Assembly (NCBI GenBank): GCA_900549655.1
Contig: UROZ01000013.1
Span: forward strand, 1-28,237
DNA from: an uncultured Collinsella sp.
GTDB taxonomy: Bacteria; Actinomycetota; Coriobacteriia; Coriobacteriales; Coriobacteriaceae
DNA length: 28,237 nt
Direction: 5' to 3'
A program made the translations under genes and the position numbers. Position 1 is the first letter of the stretch; every line of letters starts with the position of its first letter. The notes below the pieces were generated by a model. The model was given only the letters and a program-made list of their open reading frames with translations, was not told where the DNA came from and did no database searches. This document shows, one piece after another, positions 24,329 through 28,237 of this stretch.

Positions 24329-26305
24329 ATGACCGATAGCATGCAGCAGATGGCGCTCGACACGCTCGGCGCCTATTTTGGCTACACCTCGTTTCGCCCG
24401 GGACAGGACCGCATGGTCGATGCGATCCTTGCCGGTCGCGATGCGCTGGGTGTTATGCCCACGGGTGCCGGCAAGTCCATTTGCTACCAGGTGCCCGCGC
24501 TCATGCTGCCCGGCATCACCTTTGTGGTGAGTCCGCTGCTGTCGCTTATGGAGGACCAGACCCGTGCGTTGCTCGCGGCGGGTGCGCGACCCAGCTATCT
24601 CAACTCCAGCCTTACTCCGGCCCAGCAAAACACCGTGCTCAAGCGGGCGCGCGAGGGCCGCTACCAGCTTATGTACGTGGCGCCCGAGCGCTTGCTCGAG
24701 CCGCGTTTTTTGGCCTTTGCGCAGGAGGCTGCGGGTTCCGCCGGCATTGGCGTGCCGCTCGTGGCCATTGACGAGGCCCACTGCGTAAGCCAATGGGGTC
24801 AGGATTTCCGCCCCGCCTACCTGCAGATTCGCGAGTTCATCGATTCCCTGCCGCAGCGCCCCATCGTGGCGGCCTTTACCGCTACGGCGACCGAGCGCGT
24901 GCGCGCCGATATCCAGCAAATGCTCGGCCTGCAAAACCCGGTGACCGTGGTGACGGGTTTTGATCGCAAGAACCTCTACTTTGGTTGCGAGGAGATGGGC
25001 GACAAGGCCAAGGCCGCGTGGGTGCGTGACTACGTGATCGCGCATTCGAGCGAGAGCGGCATCGTGTATTGCTCGACCCGCAAGACGGTCGATGCGCTGG
25101 CCGCGGAGCTTGCCGAGGCGCTGGACCCCAGCGGCATTCGCGTGGGCCGCTACCATGCCGGCATGGGCAACGACGCCCGCCGCCAGAGCCAGCGTGCCTT
25201 TATCGATGACGACATTCAGGTGATGGTTGCCACCAACGCCTTTGGCATGGGCATCGACAAGCCCAACGTGCGCTACGTGATTCACAACAACGTGCCCGAG
25301 AGCATCGAGGCATACTACCAAGAGGCGGGCCGCGCTGGCCGCGATGGCGATCCGGCCAGCTGTCACTTGCTGTGGAACGGTAACGATTTTCGCATGCGCC
25401 GCTTTTTGATCGACCGCGGCGATGCGGCTGACGAGGCGCTTGACGACGAGCAGCGCGCGTGGGCGCTCCAGAACCGTTATCGCCTGCTCAGCCAGATGGA
25501 GGGCTACTGCAATACCACCGGCTGCCTGCGCGAATACATGCTGCGCTACTTTGGCGACGAAGCCGCGGCCGAGCATGCGGCAGCCGCCGCGGGCGGCACG
25601 GCAGACGACGCCGAGGGCTGCGGCAACTGCAGCAACTGCCTGACGCAGTTCGAGGTCGAAGACGTCACCGATATGGCCCGCGCCGCTGTGCACTATGTGG
25701 CCACGCGTCCCATGCGCTTTGGCAAGTCGCTGATCGCCGATGTGCTCCACGGCGGCAACACCGAGCGCATTCGCCAGATGCATCTGGACGAGGACCGCGG
25801 CTACGGTGAGCTGTCGAGCGAATCGGTCGGGCGCATCAAGGACATCATCGGCCAGCTGTGCGGTCGCGGTTATTTGGCCACCTCGCAGGGGCAGTACCCG
25901 GTCGTGGGACTGGGTCCGCGTGCCGGCGAGGTCGAGGACGAGGCGTTCGTCTTTACCGTTAAGCGCCGCGCGTCCAAGCGCAAGGCCTCGGCCCGCGCCC
26001 GCCGCGCCGTCGATCTGCTGCGCGAGGAGGCCGAGCTGGATCAGCGACCGCGCGTGGGCGACGACGCCGAGCTGTTTGAGCGCCTGCGCGCCCTGCGCAA
26101 GGAGATCTCGACCGAGCTGGAGATGGCGCCGTACATGGTCTTCTCCGATAAGGCCCTGCGCGGCCTGTGCCGCCTGCGCCCACAGACGCGCGACGAGCTG
26201 ATCCAGGTCAACGGCATTGGCGAGAAAAAGGCCGACGCCTTTGGCGAGCAGTTTATGGCGGCGATTGAAGAGTTTGAGTCCGAGCATGCGCGGGATGGAG
26301 CGTAA
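24329..26305 (+). CDS. recQ: ATP-dependent DNA helicase RecQ
   Basis: A 658-residue RecQ, a 3'-5' helicase in recombination and fork repair. The helicase core has Walker A PTGAGKS with Lys49, the DEAH box starting at Asp148, FTATAT, the arginine-containing YYQEAGRAGRDG and FGMGIDKPNVR. A zinc-binding region follows, with cysteines at 394, 399, 431, 434 and 437, then the RQC winged helix and a C-terminal HRDC domain (about 580-650, LFERLRALRKEIS to VNGIGEKKADAF). The domain set is complete. The Ala-rich stretch inside the zinc region is longer than usual. The ATG at 24329 follows TAGGAAACC. The next gene starts two bases after its stop, so regulator 3 is read from the same message. Confidence 0.95.
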   Translation: MTDSMQQMALDTLGAYFGYTSFRPGQDRMVDAILAGRDALGVMPTGAGKSICYQVPALMLPGITFVVSPLLSLMEDQTRALLAAGARPSYLNSSLTPAQQNTVLKRAREGRYQLMYVAPERLLEPRFLAFAQEAAGSAGIGVPLVAIDEAHCVSQWGQDFRPAYLQIREFIDSLPQRPIVAAFTATATERVRADIQQMLGLQNPVTVVTGFDRKNLYFGCEEMGDKAKAAWVRDYVIAHSSESGIVYCSTRKTVDALAAELAEALDPSGIRVGRYHAGMGNDARRQSQRAFIDDDIQVMVATNAFGMGIDKPNVRYVIHNNVPESIEAYYQEAGRAGRDGDPASCHLLWNGNDFRMRRFLIDRGDAADEALDDEQRAWALQNRYRLLSQMEGYCNTTGCLREYMLRYFGDEAAAEHAAAAAGGTADDAEGCGNCSNCLTQFEVEDVTDMARAAVHYVATRPMRFGKSLIADVLHGGNTERIRQMHLDEDRGYGELSSESVGRIKDIIGQLCGRGYLATSQGQYPVVGLGPRAGEVEDEAFVFTVKRRASKRKASARARRAVDLLREEAELDQRPRVGDDAELFERLRALRKEISTELEMAPYMVFSDKALRGLCRLRPQTRDELIQVNGIGEKKADAFGEQFMAAIEEFESEHARDGA

Positions 26306-26307
26306 CG

Positions 26308-27063
26308 ATGGTAGCCGATAGCAAGACCGACCGTACTGACGTGTCCGCCGTACCGCTGTACCAGCAGGTCATGGACGACCTAAAGGGCGAGATCGCGCGC
26401 GGCGTGTACCCCGCCGGCTCGCGCATTCCTGCCGAGATGGAGCTCGCGAAGTCCTATGGCGTGGGGCGCATCACCGTGCGCCGTGCCATCGAGGAGCTGT
26501 CGCGTGCGGGGTATCTCAACCGCCAGCAGGGGAGGGGTACCTTTGTGTGCGCTCCCAAGCTCAAGCGCAAGATTGTCCAGAAGGGTGACGTCCAGAGCTT
26601 TACTGAGGGTTGTGCTGCCAACGACATGGTGCCGGGTGCGCGTCTGGTGTCGCGCACGGTGGTCGCGGCGACGCACGAGGATGCGGCGTTCTTTGGCGTG
26701 GAGCCCGGCTGCGAGCTTATCGTGGTCGAGCGCGTGCGCACGGCCGACGGCATCCCCGTCATGCTTGAGAACAACGCCTTTGTGCTCGCCGACCATCCCT
26801 ATCTGCAGACGCTTGCCGACAAGGACCTCACGGACAATTCCATCTTTGCGCTCGTTGCCGAGCATTCGGGTCGCGCGCCGCTCAAGTCCGACCCCTGCAC
26901 CGTGGAGATTGCGCTTGCCGATGCTCAGACGGCCCCGCTGCTGGAGGTGCCGGTCGGTGAGCCGCTCTTCTATATGGAGGCGTACTTTACCGACGCTGGC
27001 GGGCGCCCTCTACTGCTCGGCCGCCAAAAGATCGTGGGCTCGCGCTACGTCTTCGACATCTAA
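26308..27063 (+). CDS. GntR/HutC-family transcriptional regulator (regulator 3)
   Basis: A 251-residue regulator with a GntR winged helix at about 14-85 (RIPAEMELAKSYGVGRITVR and NRQQGRGTFVCAP) and a UTRA effector domain (about 100-245, ending RQKIVGSRYVFDI). It resembles regulator 2 over its length. Its start codon is two bases after the recQ stop, so it depends on the recQ message unless an internal promoter exists. It lies directly before the third SIS gene, whose leader has two tandem ATAGAACAAC blocks that are its likely targets. The effector is probably the phosphorylated substrate of that SIS enzyme. Confidence 0.91.
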   Translation: MVADSKTDRTDVSAVPLYQQVMDDLKGEIARGVYPAGSRIPAEMELAKSYGVGRITVRRAIEELSRAGYLNRQQGRGTFVCAPKLKRKIVQKGDVQSFTEGCAANDMVPGARLVSRTVVAATHEDAAFFGVEPGCELIVVERVRTADGIPVMLENNAFVLADHPYLQTLADKDLTDNSIFALVAEHSGRAPLKSDPCTVEIALADAQTAPLLEVPVGEPLFYMEAYFTDAGGRPLLLGRQKIVGSRYVFDI

Positions 27064-27072
27064 CGTCCACAG

Positions 27073-27092
27073 ATAGAACAACATAGAACAAC
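27073..27092. promoter_or_regulatory. Tandem operator-like repeat, upstream block
   Basis: Two identical ATAGAACAAC units are joined head to tail at 27073 and 27083, ten bases after the regulator 3 stop codon. The same arrangement with two base changes occurs at 27135-27154, making a pair of blocks 62 bases apart. Confidence 0.6.
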
Positions 27093-27106
27093 TTTGGTGA
27101 AATGAC

Positions 27107-27135
27107 TTCACGGGCGTTGCCGTGCGTGTTATAAA
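27107..27135 (+). promoter_or_regulatory. Candidate promoter for the third SIS gene
   Basis: TTCACG (27107-27112) and TATAAA (27130-27135) are 17 bases apart, with an extended -10 TG at 27127. The promoter lies between the two tandem repeat blocks, and the downstream block begins in its -10. Confidence 0.55.
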
Positions 27136-27154
27136 TAGGACAACATAGAACGAC
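27135..27154. promoter_or_regulatory. Tandem operator-like repeat, downstream block
   Basis: ATAGGACAAC and ATAGAACGAC are joined head to tail, covering the predicted transcription start of the third SIS gene. A regulator bound here would block RNA polymerase; with the upstream block it could also form a loop. Confidence 0.6.
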
Positions 27155-27207
27155 AGCAGGTACGAGCCGTCGTCGCTCAAAGCCGCCCCACAAGGAGGAA
27201 CATCACC

Positions 27208-28176
27208 ATGAACGCACATGATCTGGTTCAGGAAATCATCGAGCGCAAGGGCAAGATTGAGAACGTCTTTTGGATCGCCTGCGGCGGTTCGATGATTGAC
27301 CTGATGCCGGCCAACGAGCTGCTCAAGCGCGAGGCCACTACGTTTACCTCGACGGTCTACACGGCGCGCGAGTTTTGCCTGATGGCCCCCAAGAGTCTTG
27401 GCGAGAAGTCGCTCGTCATCGCCTGCAGCCACAGCGGCAACACGCAAGAGGTCGTTGACGGCTGCGAGATGGCGCTGGCCGCCGGTGCCGAGGTCATTGC
27501 CCTTACCGACTGCGAGGGCTCAAAGATTGACAACGGCAAGTGGACCACCTGGGTCTATCCGTGGGGCGAGGGCGTGTCGCAGGCTGAGGTGCCGCAGGGT
27601 ATCGGCGCTCTGATCGCCGCCGAGTTGCTCGACCAGCAGGAGGGTTACGAGGCGCTCGCCGACATGTACGAAGGCCTTAAGCAGATGGACGCGCTGCTGC
27701 CCGCCGCGCGCGAGAAGGTCAACGCCGAGCTGGGCGCCCGTTTTGCCGAGCTCTGCCAGCAGCACAAGTTCTTCTACATCCTGGGCTCCGGCCCCAACTT
27801 TAGCCAGACCTACGCCATGGCAATCTGCTCGCTCATGGAGATGCAGTGGCAGCACTGCTGCTACATCCACTCCGGCGAGTATTTCCACGGTCCCTTCGAG
27901 GCTACCGAGCCCGGCGTGTTCTACTTTGTGCAGCTCGGATCGGGCGAGTGCCGCCCCATGGAGGAGCGCGCGCTCGCGTTCCTCAACACGCACACCGATA
28001 CGATCATGGTGCTCGACGCGCTCGAGTACGGTGTGGGCGAGGTGCCCGCCAGCGTGCGTTCGTACCTGGAACCGATCTTCTTCTACAACATGAGCTGCGA
28101 GCTGCGCGCCGCACGCGGCAAGGTGTTCGATCACAGCCCCGAGGTTCGTCGCTACATGGGCATCGAGCAGTACTAG
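27208..28176 (+). CDS. SIS-domain protein, FrlB-like deglycase/isomerase family (SIS-3)
   Basis: A 322-residue FrlB/GfrE/GfrF-family protein. The first SIS loop is IACGGSMIDLMPANELL near residue 27, the phosphate loop SHSGNTQE is the classical form, the putative catalytic pair is Glu211 and His227 in SGEYFHGPFE, and the C-terminus is RRYMGIEQY. Of the three copies it keeps the closest match to E. coli FrlB, which has SGEFRHGPLE and RRYYGG at the same places. The ATG at 27208 follows AAGGAGGAA with 7-base spacing. It has its own promoter with two operator-like blocks. Whatever transporter feeds it probably lies past the end of this window. The substrate is inferred to be a phosphorylated sugar-amine. 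Confidence 0.88.
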   Translation: MNAHDLVQEIIERKGKIENVFWIACGGSMIDLMPANELLKREATTFTSTVYTAREFCLMAPKSLGEKSLVIACSHSGNTQEVVDGCEMALAAGAEVIALTDCEGSKIDNGKWTTWVYPWGEGVSQAEVPQGIGALIAAELLDQQEGYEALADMYEGLKQMDALLPAAREKVNAELGARFAELCQQHKFFYILGSGPNFSQTYAMAICSLMEMQWQHCCYIHSGEYFHGPFEATEPGVFYFVQLGSGECRPMEERALAFLNTHTDTIMVLDALEYGVGEVPASVRSYLEPIFFYNMSCELRAARGKVFDHSPEVRRYMGIEQY

Positions 28177-28237
28177 GTACCGGGAAAAGTATTCACCTTC
28201 GATTCGCAAGCGTGTCCCGTGAGCAAAAAAGCGGGCA

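Noticed and set aside
24224..26287. 687-codon open frame on the minus strand opposite recQ
   Set aside because: It is the antisense shadow of recQ, lacks any recognisable domain, and has the His/Arg/Ala/Gly bias typical of shadows of GC-rich genes.
28222..28237. A-tract followed by GCGGGCA at the window end
   Set aside because: It may be the first half of a bidirectional terminator, but the partner arm lies outside the window and cannot be confirmed.

Overview
The window looks like chromosomal DNA from a high-GC gut Actinomycetota of the class Coriobacteriia, most likely Collinsella or a close relative. This is inferred from the GC-rich codon use, the AGGAGG-type ribosome binding sites, the mannose-family PTS and the short palindromic intergenic repeats. 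No rRNA or tRNA gene, CRISPR array or intact transposase was seen.

Bases 1-13490 are mainly housekeeping genes on the + strand: RmuC, a fused ABC exporter, endonuclease III (nth), a zinc-ribbon membrane-anchored protein, an ATP-grasp ligase of the glutathionylspermidine-synthase family, the transcription-repair coupling factor Mfd, a PAP2-type phosphatase, a threonine-aldolase-like PLP enzyme and a GNAT acetyltransferase. The ATP-grasp gene is bracketed by a 45-bp direct repeat and looks like an insertion between the zinc-ribbon gene and mfd.

Bases 13488-28176 hold a catabolic island, interrupted by a YitT-family membrane protein gene and by recQ. It contains three SIS-domain proteins of the FrlB/GfrE/GfrF type (sugar-amine-6-phosphate deglycases or isomerases), three GntR/HutC-type regulators with UTRA effector domains, a complete mannose-family PTS (fused EIIAB, EIIC, EIID), a DMT-family transporter and a beta-phosphoglucomutase-like HAD phosphatase. 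The likely logic is PTS import and phosphorylation of an Amadori-type or amino-sugar substrate, then deglycation by SIS enzymes that each keep a Glu/His pair 16 residues apart. Each regulator can be matched to its own repeated operator-like DNA motif: tandem ACnTGTAT around the first SIS gene; ACGTTATA before the transporter, the PTS operon and the second GntR gene; tandem ATAGAACAAC before the last SIS gene.

The intergenic DNA of the island is unusually structured. Two copies of a roughly 180-230 bp element follow two of the island genes and differ by compensatory base changes in their predicted stems. There is also a 119-bp nested palindrome, a 30-bp inverted repeat before recQ, and three copies of a 38-bp palindromic repeat, one of which supplies the stop codons of two convergent genes. 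These elements and the three-operator arrangement are the most promising candidates for undescribed biology here.
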